A DNA stretch of 64,000 nt. It comes from Tridacna crocea. Taxonomy: Eukaryota > Mollusca > Bivalvia > Cardiida > Cardiidae. Of the stretch, positions 43,078 through 53,450 are shown piece by piece. The stretch covers positions 31,926,296 to 31,990,295 of the forward strand of contig OX031068.1 of assembly GCA_943736015.1 (NCBI GenBank), read 5' to 3'. The position numbers and the translations under genes were made by a program. How positions within the stretch are numbered: position 1 is the stretch's first letter; every line of letters begins with the position of its first letter. The notes under the pieces are model-generated. The model searched no databases. It worked only from the letters and a program-made list of their open reading frames with translations, and was not told the origin of the DNA.

Positions 43078-43146
43078 CTGGCCGAGCCAGACGATCCCTT
43101 CCTTGTCTTGTACTCTACCGACTGAGCTACCTGGGCTCGGCACTTG
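43078..43146 (-). mobile_element. tRNA-like SINE head
   Basis: The minus strand reads GCCCAGGTAGCTCAGTCGG and TAGAGTACAAGACAAGGAAG. The cloverleaf is not complete, so it is a SINE head and not a tRNA gene. Confidence 0.5.
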
Positions 43147-43153
43147 TGACTTA

Positions 43154-43603
43154 CACGGCGGGGAATCACGTGACACAACAACAAAAACAATGACCGACAT
43201 TTGAAGAAATTCCCCCACTTCAGGTAAGAAAATCTTCAATAATTCCGTTAATACGTGACCGATTGGAATTTGGTTTGAAGCAGAGAAGGCGGAAGGACCC
43301 CGGGGATTTGCTTGATGTGTTAGATTTTTTAAACAACACCTGTTAAAAAAGTTATTGACGAGCAAACAAATTATCCAGGGTAAAAAATTTGTTTGCTCGT
43401 CAATAACTTTTTTATCAGGTCTTGTTTAAAAAATCTAACACATCAAGCAAATCCCTGGAGTCCTTCCGCCTTCTCTGCTTCAAACCAAATTCCAATCGGT
43501 CATGTTTTAACGGAATTATTGAAGATTTTCTTACCTCAAGCTGGGAAATTTTTTCAAATGTCTGGTCATTTTTGTTGTTGTTGTGTCACGTGATTCCCCG
43601 CCA
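43154..43603. mobile_element. Long near-perfect inverted repeat (foldback), 7-bp target duplication
   Basis: Arms of about 210 bp (43154-43366 and 43390-43603) are mirrored nearly base for base: CGGCGGGGAATCACGTGAC on the left, GTCACGTGATTCCCCGCC on the right. They meet at TTTGTTTGCTCGTCAATAAC. TGACTTA at 43147-43153 and 43604-43610 is a target duplication. No coding. Confidence 0.9.
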
Positions 43604-43607
43604 TGAC

Positions 43608-43823
43608 TTAACCCTTTACCAAACAATCCCTGGTTTTTACGACCCTGGGATAGAAGCCTTTTGAAAACATTGTGGGAAAAGGAGAAAATGCTGGTTCTTT
43701 TCCCACAATGGTTTCTACCCTGCTGGAGATGAATTTCAATTATTTGAGTTACGTTTATTTTGTCGCCTGCCAGTGCTTTGGATTTGGACCAGTCTAAAAT
43801 TTTCTCGTTTGGTAAAGGGTTAA
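43608..43823 (-). mobile_element. TTAA-MITE with second hairpin arm partly deleted
   Basis: TTAA 43608-43611 and 43820-43823. GAAAATGCTGGTTCTTTTCCC shows the apex joined to the outer right arm. It touches the 43.15-43.60 kb inverted repeat. Confidence 0.85.
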
Positions 43824-44188
43824 ACCTTTTCTAGATTATTCTAAACCTTGATAGAAGCACAGGGACTCGGTCCACTATTTTGTTTTGTATTTCGTAGGTA
43901 GATATAGATAATGGGTCGAACATGGCCGATGGGCAGATACTACCGTGATCGAGTTAAGACCAAATTACAAGGTCAATTTCGATTCAATTTCGTCATGTCA
44001 TGTACCAAATCATAGCTTAATGAATACATTCGTCGATGATGATACAGATTATAACCATAAGCTATTCGTTTACCGAACACAGATTGAGATATCGAGCAAA
44101 TTAGGGTCAATTTCGCAGTTCGGACACGAACCTGCAACTAGGATGCCATTCTCAGCCATTGACAGGCTGTTTTCTTAGCACGCATCGA

Positions 44189-44417
44189 TTAACCCATTGC
44201 CAAACGACAAAACTTTAGGTTTTCCCAAATCGAAAGCATTTGCAGACGACAAAATAAAAGTGACTGAAAATTTAGATTTTGTTTCATGAAGGATAGAAAA
44301 CATTGTGCGAAAAGGAGAAAATGCTGGTTACCAGCATTTTCTCCTTTTCCCACAATGCTTTCTACAGGCTTTTTTCTCTGGGTCGTCAAAAGTAGGGATT
44401 GTGCGGTAATGGGTTAA
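44189..44417 (+). mobile_element. Intact TTAA-MITE
   Basis: TTAA 44189-44192 and 44414-44417; CCCATTGCCAAACGAC and GTGCGGTAATGGG ends; perfect apex. Confidence 0.92.
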
Positions 44418-44921
44418 AACACGTTCATAAATAATCCCTGAAAGCTATGAAAGTAGAATGGTGTCCCAGTTGCGCGGTTGTGTTGGGCGGCTGCTGAAAA
44501 AAAAAAAGAAAGATTTTAAAACTAGTTAAAAAGTAACCAAATGGTAGAGCAACTTTGCAACTTTTTGCCTTCATTTAAAATTTACTTTTTTGGTACCGAA
44601 AAACACTTTGACCAACAGTTAAAAAACAGATTGTCATTTTCACAATAATTTCCTTAATATTAAATAGTACGATTTGAATTTAAATGCATGATAACACCCT
44701 TACTATTTAATGTTGGCCACTACTGGGACTTTAATCAACATTGACATAGCTCCTAGCCATTGTGGAAAGGTTTAATGTTACATAATGCTGTAAATAATTT
44801 CATAAAAAGGCAAACCTTTTAACCATTTACCTCCTGAATAAAACAGTTAATAACTTTCCAGGCAATGGTAAAACCCCAGATTTTGTTACTTCTAAGTTAT
44901 TTTTGGCGAAGCATTATCCCC

Positions 44922-44992
44922 TTATCGGACAATGTAGATCCAAGATCAGACTGCACGTTCTGTGCAGTCTGATCTTGATCTACAATGTTCGC
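44922..44992 (+). mobile_element. GATCAGACTGCACG hairpin element
   Basis: ATCGGACAATGTAGATCC, apex GCACGTTCTGTGC, ATCTACAATGTTCGC. Confidence 0.8.
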
Positions 44993-45167
44993 AAAAAGTC
45001 ATCAAGTCGCGTTTAGCAGCCTAAGGGTTGAAGCCCAGAATCCATTATAGTGTAACCCAACTTATTTCGGATCGGTAATTAGAAATTAGCATTGCTGTCA
45101 GGTTTTAAAATGCATTCATGTTGCACGTATAGCCATAGGCTGTGATGCACGACACAAGGACCTTTTT

Positions 45168-45242
45168 TGGCCAGTGTAGGTCGAAACCACACTGCAATGA
45201 ACTTTCAATCTGAATTTGCACCTGTATGTACATTGTCCGTCA
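45168..45242 (+). mobile_element. Decayed hairpin element of the same family
   Basis: GGCCAGTGTAGGTCGAAACC to GTACATTGTCCGTC, poorly paired centre. Confidence 0.5.
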
Positions 45243-45322
45243 AGCAGATTTCCCCCCCAAAGTAGCTTTGAGATACCTACATTTAGGTTTTTACCATCGT
45301 CCTCAAAGTTTCAATTATATTA

Positions 45323-45552
45323 TTAACCCTTTACAAGACGACAAAATTTCAGGCTTGTCCAAGTTAAAAACATTTGCAGACGACAATTTCAGCGAGGCTT
45401 AAATGGTGCAGCTTTTTCTCTGAAAGGATGGAAAACCTTGTGGGTAAAGGAGAAAATGCTGGTTACCAGCATTTCCATTTTTTCCCACAATGTTTTCTCA
45501 AGGCTTCTTTCTCAGGGTCGTCAAAAGCAGGGATTGTATGGTAATGGGTTAT
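45323..45552 (+). mobile_element. TTAA-MITE, right TTAA mutated
   Basis: TTAA 45323-45326, CCCTTTACAAGACGAC, apex GCTGGTTACCAGC, end GTATGGTAATGGGTTAT. Confidence 0.85.
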
Positions 45553-45590
45553 TAGGTTAAGGTCACATCGATCTGATTATCCATTTTTTG

Positions 45591-46053
45591 TATTCACTCT
45601 ATACCAAACGACAAAACAAAAGACTGGTCCAAATTGAAAGTAACTGCAGACAACAAAATAAACAATCCTTAACAAAATGTGGTGTCCGTGGTCGTGAGGT
45701 AGAGCGTCGGCCTCGTAACCAAAAGGTCCTGAGTTCGATTCCCGGGAGCGGGTGTCAACTTTGGGATTTTTCATTGGCCCACACATTCGGCGCGAGTACT
45801 GGTGTAGTTCCCAGGAAGCAGAATCGAGAGAGATTAGTATAAGTTGTAAGAACTTGTTTCTCAATCGATGTAAAATAAATATGTTTAAACTAAACTAAAC
45901 TAACAAATGAAATTTGTTTCCAACAAGGTAGAAAACGTTGTCGGAAAAGACGAAAATGCTGGTTAACAGTATTTTTTCCTTGTCCAAAAAATGTTTGAAA
46001 AAGGCTGCCATCTTAGGGTCGTAAAAACCAGGAATTGTTTGGTACAGGGTTGA
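45591..46053 (+). mobile_element. TTAA-MITE interrupted by a SINE
   Basis: The left half is 45591-45679 (CTCTATACCAAACGAC). The right half is 45901-46053 and contains both hairpin arms and GTTTGGTACAGGG. The SINE at 45680-45900 separates them. Confidence 0.85.
45680..45900 (+). mobile_element. tRNA-derived SINE with TAAAC tail, nested in a MITE
   Basis: Head GTCGTGAGGTAGAGCGTCGG, a CTCGTAA anticodon-loop position, GAGTTCGATTCCC B box, a ~100-bp body and a TTTAAACTAAACTAAAC tail. Target duplication AACAAAATG / AACAAATG. Confidence 0.85.
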
Positions 46054-46209
46054 GAGGATGTTTTGGGAGAAAATTAGCCCAGTCTAATGTTACTCTGTTA
46101 CATAATTATCATGTACAGACAAATCTTTTAGAGCCCAGAATCCATCATGAACTCGACTTACTTTTATGGTTAGTTCAAATAAGTATCACCAGTAGGTCTT
46201 TCCATGCAT

Positions 46210-46438
46210 TCAACCCTTTAGCAAACAACTCTTGGCTTTTACAACCCTGAGATAGAAGCCTTTTGAAAACAATGTGGGAAAGGTAGAAAATGCTGGTAAC
46301 CAGCATTTTCTACTTTTCCCACATTGTTTTCTACCCTGCTAGAAACGAATTTCATTTTTTTGAAATAAGTTTGTTTTGTAGTCCGCAACTGCTTTCAATT
46401 TCGACCGGTCTAAAATTTTGTCATGTGGTAAGAGTTAA
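46210..46438 (-). mobile_element. TTAA-MITE
   Basis: TCAA 46210-46213 and TTAA 46435-46438. The apex is GCTGGTAACCAGC, with arm change GGGAAAGGTAG mirrored as CTACTTTTCCC. Confidence 0.85.
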
Positions 46439-46459
46439 GTATTTTGTTGCTAACCAACC

Positions 46460-46566
46460 CTCTTCCCTTTCAAAGGCAAGTTTCAGTGTTCGAGTCACAG
46501 CTGAGTTTTCGTCTGCAAATGCTTTCAATTTGGACTAGATTAAAAAACTTGTTCGGTAAAGAGTTA
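46460..46566 (-). mobile_element. Half TTAA-MITE (right half only)
   Basis: GTCACAGCTGAGTTTTCGTC, then GCAAATGCTTTCAATTTGG and GGTAAAGAGTTAA. The hairpin is missing. Confidence 0.65.
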
Positions 46567-46724
46567 AACCGTTTCGGCTAACTTTTCTTTATATAACGAG
46601 GATCTTTGTATGAGAAATTATCACATTCACGCTGTATTTCGGATGTCGCCCCTACAAAATAATTCATAGTATTTTTGCGGACAATGGCAGTTATGTAACT
46701 TTTGGTCAAATTATTGTCCGCATA

Positions 46725-46860
46725 GTCAGCATTTTCTCCTTTCGCACAATGTTTTCTACCTTACCAAGAGGAACCATCCATTGGGCTAAATTTAATTTGT
46801 CGTCTGCAAATGCTTTCGACTTGGTTGAGACCATTTTTTTCTTTTTGTTTGGTAAAAGGA
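46725..46860 (-). mobile_element. Half TTAA-MITE starting at the apex
   Basis: Starts with the right arm AGCATTTTCTCC and ends GTTTGGTAAAAGG. Confidence 0.65.
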
Positions 46861-46892
46861 CATATAGGATCCGACATGAGTTGGTGTTGAGA

Positions 46893-47160
46893 TATGAAGT
46901 GCAACACGCGAAAAGGTGTATTCAAAAATTTGCGTAAATTGTCGTCCCGGATTAGCCTGCGCAGTCCGCGCAGGCTAATCCGAGACGACACTTTACGACT
47001 ACATTAGATATTGTGCTACAGTAGACTTGCGTAAAACAGAAAATCACATAAAATCGGAAAGTTTCGTTTCGGATTAGCTAGTGCGGACTGCACACGCTGA
47101 TCCGAGTCGACACTTTACGCAAATGTCCGTATACACCTTTTCGCGTGTTGCAAACCATAT
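46893..47160 (+). mobile_element. Best double-hairpin element (GCGCAGGCT)
   Basis: Terminal repeats are TGCAACACGCGAAAAGGTG and its mirror CACCTTTTCGCGTGTTGCA, inside TATG...CATA. Hairpin 1 is at 46940-46990, with an apex CCTGCGCAGTCCGCGCAGG. Hairpin 2 is at 47070-47120. Confidence 0.88.
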
Positions 47161-47162
47161 AG

Positions 47163-47328
47163 AGGGTAATCAACTGGTTATTTTTGATTATGAAAAATAT
47201 CTCACGAGGATGCGTTGTTAGGCTTTGAAAAAACGAGTGCGCAGCACGAGTTTTTTCAACACCTTACGACGCATTCGAGTGAGATATTTTTCATATCAAA
47301 AATAAGTAGTTAATTATTCTTTTTATTA
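47163..47328. mobile_element. GAAAAATATCTCAC foldback element
   Basis: GAAAAATATCTCACGAGG and CGAGTGAGATATTTTTC lie in arms of about 75 bp. The apex is CGAGTGCGCAGCACGAG. Confidence 0.85.
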
Positions 47329-47329
47329 T

Positions 47330-48294
47330 ATACCTTATTAAGATTATTATTTTAAATTAGGCTGAGAAAAGTAGTTGGATTGTATGATTGAAAATATAGA
47401 ACTTACATTTAACAATATCTATAAGTGCTTTATGAAAAAAAAGTAGGATCTAGTTCCTAAATTACGGCAGGAAGTGAAAGTGAAAGTTGATATCGTCACT
47501 AGTGATGATATCAAAATTTATAACACTGGAGAATTCCAGGATATCACTGCTAGGTATATAACAAAAAAAAAATCGAGTCTAGCGAAAAGGCATTTTAGTG
47601 AGCCTTTGGCGAGCTTTGTAACATTTTTGCTTCTCGAGTTTAACAATTTTTTTATCTCACACGCCGACGAATGTCAGATTCTTTTATCACATGACGATAT
47701 CTCACAAGTCGTCGATTAGAAGATGCAAAACCATCTATAGATTCATATGTATTTATATCCATAAACCAATTCACTTCTCTTCGACATGTATACGTACAAA
47801 ACGACGTCAAAAATGACGTCCTACAATAGTGACATTGATCGTGTACGAGATAAGAAAATTCGAAATGGGTAAATTACACTAAAAACAAGGAAGGTTATTT
47901 GATAAAAGTATATCCGAGCAAATCTGAAAAAAAAAAAATACACGCGTATCTAAAGGACACGTGACTTGGAATCAAAATCTCGTAACTTCAAGACCGGAGG
48001 TAGTAGAGATCGTGCTTGCCAATTAGCTTTTCTCAGGATGCTATGGAAACAACATCTTGTGAATAAATAATACGGTTCCCGAGGCATGGCTGTCAATTTG
48101 GTTTTCTCAATTCCCTCTTCTACTGAAAATAAATATCGAAAGCTCCTAGAATTAGAACCTCTAGACCTATCTTTTTTTGTTTATTCTCAAAAATGCATTT
48201 CAGTAGCTGCTTTATTGCATTTTTCTGTCGGTGAAGCTGAACGTGCTGGCTTTTAACCTACTTCTTGGTAGGCTACTGCTAAAGAATGTAATAG
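47330..48294. other. No recognisable feature
   Basis: An 81-codon frame at 47474-47719 is present without recognisable motifs. Confidence 0.45.
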
Positions 48295-48745
48295 ACGATA
48301 GTTGTTTTTACGGTGAAAGATCAAAATTCATTTAATCTCGTGAACATTATCGGTAATAACCGATGATGTTCCCTTGATGAAATAAATTTCAATCTTTCAC
48401 CTTAAAAAAACAAAACAAAACAAGTATTCAACTCATTTCATACTTTTAACCCTATCTAGGGAAATATGATCAAAATCCAGTACAGTTCTTTTCGGTTACA
48501 CTCCCTCCGCATAGCAACGCATTACAATACTACGTCAAGCGCGAGAAATGTAACGTAACTTATGCCATATTTCCATCTGGTTGTGAGGCACGTGCATTTT
48601 ACCTTGGCAATTAGAGCGCGGGAACAACTATTTCTGCCTTCAATTGAAGAGTTGGAATATAAAAATCGGTATTTTCACTAGTTATAATCATGAAAGATCG
48701 AAAAATATTTCTCCGATATTTCTCGATAACCTACTGGAGGATGGC
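48295..48745 (-). mobile_element. GATATCGAGAAATAGCAGTG element, reversed
   Basis: TTTACGGTGAAAGATC at the left and GAAATATTTCTCCGATATTTC at the right. The middle (CGTCAAGCGCGAGAAATG) matches 25190-25220 in reverse. Confidence 0.7.
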
Positions 48746-49159
48746 TATAATACAATGTAGAAGGTTATTTGCAATTGGTTTAAAGTGCTTCTTTCACCGA
48801 TATTTCTCAATAACCTACTGGACGATGGCTATAGAAGATGGCTATTTGCGATTGGTTTAGAATGCGAACATATATATCCTGTCGACCGTTGTTAGCATAT
48901 CTGCTCGACTGTAGGGAACCTGCTCGACTATTTATGAAACCACTTTTTTCAAGCGTTGCTACCACACAGGGCCCTTGTTTTATACCATTGCAAACTAATG
49001 TAGTAGAGATCGATTTTTCTTGTGCTATTTGGAAATTTAATATTTTTAAAAGCGTTACCCCAAAACCCATTACTACTTTCCAACAAAATGAAAAACAGTG
49101 AGGAAAAACAACTGGCAAAACTCTTTTTACTTCATATTGAGCCGTGAGAGTCAGTCATT
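48746..49159. other. No recognised gene
   Basis: CCGATATTTCTCAATAACC at about 48796 repeats 48712-48730, so the element end is duplicated. Frames of 87-103 codons on both strands overlap and are not supported. Confidence 0.45.
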
Positions 49160-49436
49160 CACATTCAAATATCTCTTACGCCGTCTATCTTTTTTTCAAA
49201 AGACATTTATTGCTAAATCTTGTAAAATATTAGGTTTGTTAAGTTTTAATTTTCATATTCAAATATTTCTCTTGCCGTCTATCTTTTTTTTTAAAAGATA
49301 TTTTTTGTTAAATCTTGTAAAATATTAAGTTTGTTAAGTTTCGATATGCATATTCGAATATCCCTACGTCGTTTATTATTTTTTTAAAAGATATTTATTG
49401 TTAAGTCTTGTAATATATTAAATTTGTTAAGTATCT
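49160..49436 (+). repeat. Three ~95-bp direct repeats
   Basis: TTCAAATATCTC...CCGTCTATC, TTTATTGCTAAATCTTG and TTAGGTTTGTTAAG recur at 49163, 49258 and 49352 with growing divergence to the right. Confidence 0.85.
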
Positions 49437-49950
49437 AATTATTTTAATATATCAATGGCTGGATCCCTAGTTTAAATATTGGGTGGAACTGACATACTAT
49501 AGGATCTTCGATCTACACTGTATTGTCCAATAAGGAAAAAAAAAGAGAGAAATATATATATAAGGTTTTGGTTCCTATTGTTGGCCTGATAGTATCATGT
49601 CACTTATTTGGCTGATACAGGTTAACGGAAAATTCCGAGTCTTCATTTTTGAGATATCGTATACCGCATAAAACAGAACATTATCCCAAGGACATGAAAT
49701 AATTTCCTCAACCTCGGCTTTTTATTCCAGAAATAATAGATCTATTAGCACTTGACTAAGGAAAACAGAAATGGATGGTTAATAATTGATAGGGTACATC
49801 TCCTAGCGATCTTCTATGACTTCTTACGCGATCCTTTCCTAACACTTAGCTTACTAAATCAGTTATATGAAATTTTCAATCAAATTGTTATAAAAACAAC
49901 CAAAAACAAATGTCATTCTAATGAAAATTTTAGCACGGAAATATATCTTT

Positions 49951-50020
49951 ATCGGACAGTGTAGATCTAAAATCAGACTGCACATTCTGTGCAGTCTGAT
50001 TTTGATCTACACTGTCCGCA
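49951..50020 (+). mobile_element. GATCAGACTGCACA hairpin element
   Basis: ATCGGACAGTGTAGATC to GATCTACACTGTCCGC; long near-perfect palindrome. A 28-bp fragment of the family also lies at 49502-49530. Confidence 0.85.
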
Positions 50021-50084
50021 AAAGGTTCTTGTGTCGCGCTTAGAAGCATTAGGGTTAAACCTCTCACCCTGTACTCCGAGCCCA

Positions 50085-50245
50085 TCGTCCATTATGTTAA
50101 GTACACGGCTTTTTTGGCTGGTTCGATTCACAGCTTGGTAAAATTCTATTCGAAGATTGGTGACAGTCATTGTGACAGAATTCATTGCTCTGCCACTTTT
50201 ATGACAATATTTACGTAGGAATGCTGCCAGTGGCCTCAAGAAAAT
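50085..50245 (+). mobile_element. SINE-like fragment
   Basis: GGCTGGTTCGATTCACAGC, GAAGATTGGTGACAGTCATTG and AGAATTCATTGCTCTGCC align with 40515-40625. Confidence 0.5.
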
Positions 50246-50336
50246 GTTTTGCGAAGTACTTAGAAACGAAACATAAGAAAGTAATGGACGAGAGAGAAAT
50301 CCCTCTCTCTCTATGTCACTCTGAAAAAACTTTCAG

Positions 50337-50388
50337 CTTTTCTACACAAGAAGAGGAAACAATAATTAAGGGAGACTCATAATGGGCT
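50337..50388 (+). repeat. Direct repeat, left copy, flanking the retrotransposon fragment
   Basis: The segment beginning CTTTTCTACACAAGAAG and ending GGGAGACTCATAATGGG recurs almost unchanged at 50852-50903. The two copies bracket the ORF1 fragment. Confidence 0.75.
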
Positions 50389-50587
50389 ACATCCCCTGGA
50401 AGATGGTACGTGTAAAACTCGTGTGTAGCAAAAAATCAAAATGAATAAGAATGGGTGTTAGTTTGACAATATATAGGGTGAGAATTGGGTGCTCTATGAT
50501 GCCTAGAAGGGGTAGAAGTGTAGGAGGACACTCCGTATCAGCAGAGTCGCCGTAAGTACAGCAGTCCGAGCAGTCCTTTGTCTGTCT

Positions 50588-50865
50588 ATGCTAATAATAC
50601 TGGGTGGGGATGTAGAGGTAAACCCAAGTCCACCGAAAGGGCAGAAGCAGAAAACATTCAGCTTTGCGGCTGTCTCTGCGACTGAAGCTTCATCACCTCA
50701 GCTATCAGCTCAAGCCTCCAACAGTCCTGTTTTACCATCAATAACTAGATCTAGTAGAAATGTTCAGTCAAAATGAAAATGAGGAACTTATGGCTTTTTT
50801 ACGAGATATGAAAACTGATTTAAAGTCTGATCTATCGTCTTTAATTGTCAAACTTTTCTACACAA
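50588..50865 (+). pseudogene. Non-LTR retrotransposon ORF1 N-terminus with degenerate 2A-like motif, frameshifted
   Basis: ATG 50588 opens a frame that begins MLIILGGDVEVNPSPP. This matches the LLLLxGDVExNPGP start found in ORF1 of several CR1/L2-like non-LTR retrotransposons, where it acts as a 2A translational-recoding peptide. Here the essential NPGP is NPSP, so the motif should be inactive. A Ser/Ala/Thr-rich linker follows to a stop near residue 63. In the next frame, at about 50759-50855, the sequence continues with a Glu/Lys-rich stretch (FSQNENEELMAFLRDMKT) that would fit the ORF1 coiled coil. One frameshift therefore separates the two halves. No endonuclease or reverse transcriptase follows. 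The fragment lies between two direct repeats of about 50 bp. The family assignment rests on the motif only. Confidence 0.6.
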
Positions 50866-50903
50866 GAACAGGAAACAATAATTAAGGGAGACTCATATTG
50901 GGT
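50852..50903 (+). repeat. Direct repeat, right copy, flanking the retrotransposon fragment
   Basis: Right-hand partner of 50337-50388, starting CTTTTCTACACAAGAAC, with two or three differences over about 50 bp. Confidence 0.75.
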
Positions 50904-51188
50904 TTTCCTAGCTTTGAATACTTTTAATTGAATTTTATTGACCGCTATTTTGATATCAAATACAAACGTATATAGTTTTCACAGAAGCTAGTTTTTGTGT
51001 TACAATCAATCAACTGAAGAACTACACACAGAGAAACCACTAGCATGAACAGAACAAATTTGTGACCGCTAGGGACTGCATCATTTATTCATCAGATCAT
51101 CTTTCAGTGGTATTCTGAGAAAAAAACTAATTGCAAGGAGTTTGCTTTGTGTCAGAAATTTCTGAAAGACATCTGTCAAAAATTTTCG

Positions 51189-51416
51189 TTAACCCATTAC
51201 CACACAATCCCTACTTTTGACACCCCTGAGAAAGAAGCCTTTTGAAAACACTACGGGAAAGGAGAAAATGCTGGTAACCAGCATTTTCTCCTTTTCCCAC
51301 AGTGTTTTCTACCCTTCCCAGAACAAATTTCTATTATTTAGTCACCTTTATTTTGTCGTCTGCAAATGCTTTCAGTTTGAACCAGTCTAAAATTTTCTCG
51401 TGTGGTAAAGATTTAA
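51189..51416 (-). mobile_element. Intact TTAA-MITE
   Basis: TTAA 51189-51192 and 51413-51416; CCCATTACCACACAATCCC; apex GCTGGTAACCAGC. Confidence 0.92.
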
Positions 51417-51873
51417 ATGCATTTTTTTATCCTTCCCACAGGTTCAATGGATGTCAAAAGGTATAATCTGTACCTCAAGCCTCAAATCGTTGAACTATTT
51501 ATCTTCCCTTTTCCTTTGCCGAAAGCATCAGTCAACAGGGGGACCACCCGTCACTTGAATATTGATATTGAATTTTCGCTTTTCTCCACTTTTCCACATT
51601 TCTGCATGTCATCATTTCAGCTCTTCGCCATTTTTCATAGAATCTGTTCTGTTTATTTTTTAATTAAAGGTAGACGTACAGATATTTTAACTAGTAAATA
51701 CTGTAAATGTATCAAACTTATCACACAATAGATCTAAATATTTTTCCTGTCGCTCTATTTACATACAGTGGCATAGAATGTAGAAAGACAGCAGGACTTT
51801 AAAATGTAAACACCTAATATGAATTAGTTAAAAATTATGAGACATGCACTGGTAAAAGGAGATTGGTTACAGA

Positions 51874-52052
51874 TTAACCCTTTCCCAAGAAATTCGTGGT
51901 TTTCGCGAAAAAAAAAGCCTTTTTAAAACATTGTGGGAAAAGGAGAAAATACTGGTTACCAGCATTTTCTCCTTTTCCCACAATGTTTTCTTCCCTTCCC
52001 AAATTTCAACTGTTGAGTCACACTATTTTTTTCGTCTGCAAATCCTTCCAAG
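51874..52052 (-). mobile_element. TTAA-MITE truncated on the right
   Basis: TTAA 51874-51877, CCCTTTCCCAAGAAATTC, perfect palindrome; breaks off after CGTCTGCAAATCC. Confidence 0.8.
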
Positions 52053-52913
52053 TACGCTTCGTTATGCATTTACAGTTAGAAAAAATATGGAGCAAGATTA
52101 CAAAACGGAGGAGAAATTCGTTTCTCAAGCGAAGCGGAATTTAAGTTTTACGTGGTTTAAGGTTGACAAGTGTGATTTTGTCAGTGATCGAAACTTCCTA
52201 CATACCTTAGGAGGAATAAATATGCTGCATATGTGGCAGGTCGCTTTTGTAGCAAACCAATAACTTTAAATTAAAAGAAAAGTTCATATGGATGGATTTT
52301 TGGTATTTGAGACAGGCGCCAAATTGATCCGCTTCAAATGTAAAGCACACAGAAACCAATACTTATTTGCTTTTATCTCTTTAAATGCTCTCTAAAATTG
52401 ACTATAACTCCTTTAAAAAAAAAAAAAAAAAAAAAAATGGAATGAATGTATTTTTTTTCCGAATGTAAGCAAGTATTAATTCATTTATTACACAAACCAT
52501 TTCAAAAAAGAAAGGGAAATTGGTGTTGGTATGATATTTATTCTGGCCAAGCGTCATATGAGCGTAGATTTGTTTATAGCTAATGAAATTTGCCAAAGCC
52601 TTCTTGTAAAAATTACACGCATTATAAATTACACTATCTGCGGCACTTTTTGTCTCGGAAACCTCTACTCAATAAAAAACAATTACAGTACATGTAGATG
52701 ATTTGAAGAAAGACTTGTATTTTACAATGGGATATTAAGCCGAGCCGCTGTTTCCAAAACTTTTATGTGAAAATTTTGTCGCAGTTACATCTAACTGAAA
52801 ATCTGTGAATGACAAATGAAGGTTAAAACAACTTTTGTCTCCGAAAGAATCAAGTAACAACTAATAATATACTTCAGAACAGGATCATGCGATTTTGAAA
52901 GCCTCGAGATTAC
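52053..52913. other. No recognisable feature apart from poly-A at 52415-52437
   Basis: A frame reads into this area from the 51.9 kb MITE (to 52263), so it is partly transposon-derived and not supported as a gene. Confidence 0.5.
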
Positions 52914-53144
52914 TTAACTCATTACCAAACGACAAAATTTTAGGCTTGTCCAAATCGAAAGCATTTGCAGACGACAAAAAAAAAAACCTGACTGAAAATT
53001 TGAATTTTGTTTAGTGAAGGGTAGAAAACATTGTGGGAAAGGAGAAAATGCTTGTTACCAGCATCTTCTCCTTTTCCTACAATGTTTTCCAAATGCTTCT
53101 TTCTCAGGGGCGTCAAAAGTAGGGATTGTGTGTGAAAGGGTTAA
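52914..53144 (+). mobile_element. Intact TTAA-MITE
   Basis: TTAA 52914-52917 and 53141-53144; CTCATTACCAAACGAC; apex GCTTGTTACCAGC with one mismatch. Confidence 0.9.
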
Positions 53145-53198
53145 CCAGTATATCCGTATACGTTTGTTCTACACTTGTTATGTTGGTAGTGTTACAAA

Positions 53199-53450
53199 GA
53201 TGTCGAAACATGTATTCACGCCAAGGAAATCTCATTGCTTCGAGATCTGTAGCACTGGATGGCGTCGTGGAGAAATAATAATTTCGATGAAAGGCAAACC
53301 GTGCAACAAATCGATTGCTTGTATTGGAAATCAGATCACCTCCATGCACACCGTTTCAGAGATTTATAGATTATTTGACGATGTAGTTTTCATTACATCT
53401 AGAACCTCACCAGTAATTATACAACTTGTATTGTTCAAAGTGTAATGTGA
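53199..53450 (+). pseudogene. Tandem unit I related to exon A (53 kb cluster), frameshifted
   Basis: The frame reads RNMYSRQGNLIASRSVALDG and then hits stops. A second frame at 53299-53445 is open and ends RTSPVIIQLVLFKV, aligning with RTSSAIYIDMAQNV of the third unit. It is best read as a decayed paralogue of 55742-56037. Confidence 0.4.

Noticed and set aside
45577..45864. Frames of 84-95 codons on both strands
   Set aside because: They lie in a MITE plus SINE.
53014..53445. 143-codon frame as one gene
   Set aside because: It begins inside a MITE and continues into tandem unit I, so the fusion is accidental.
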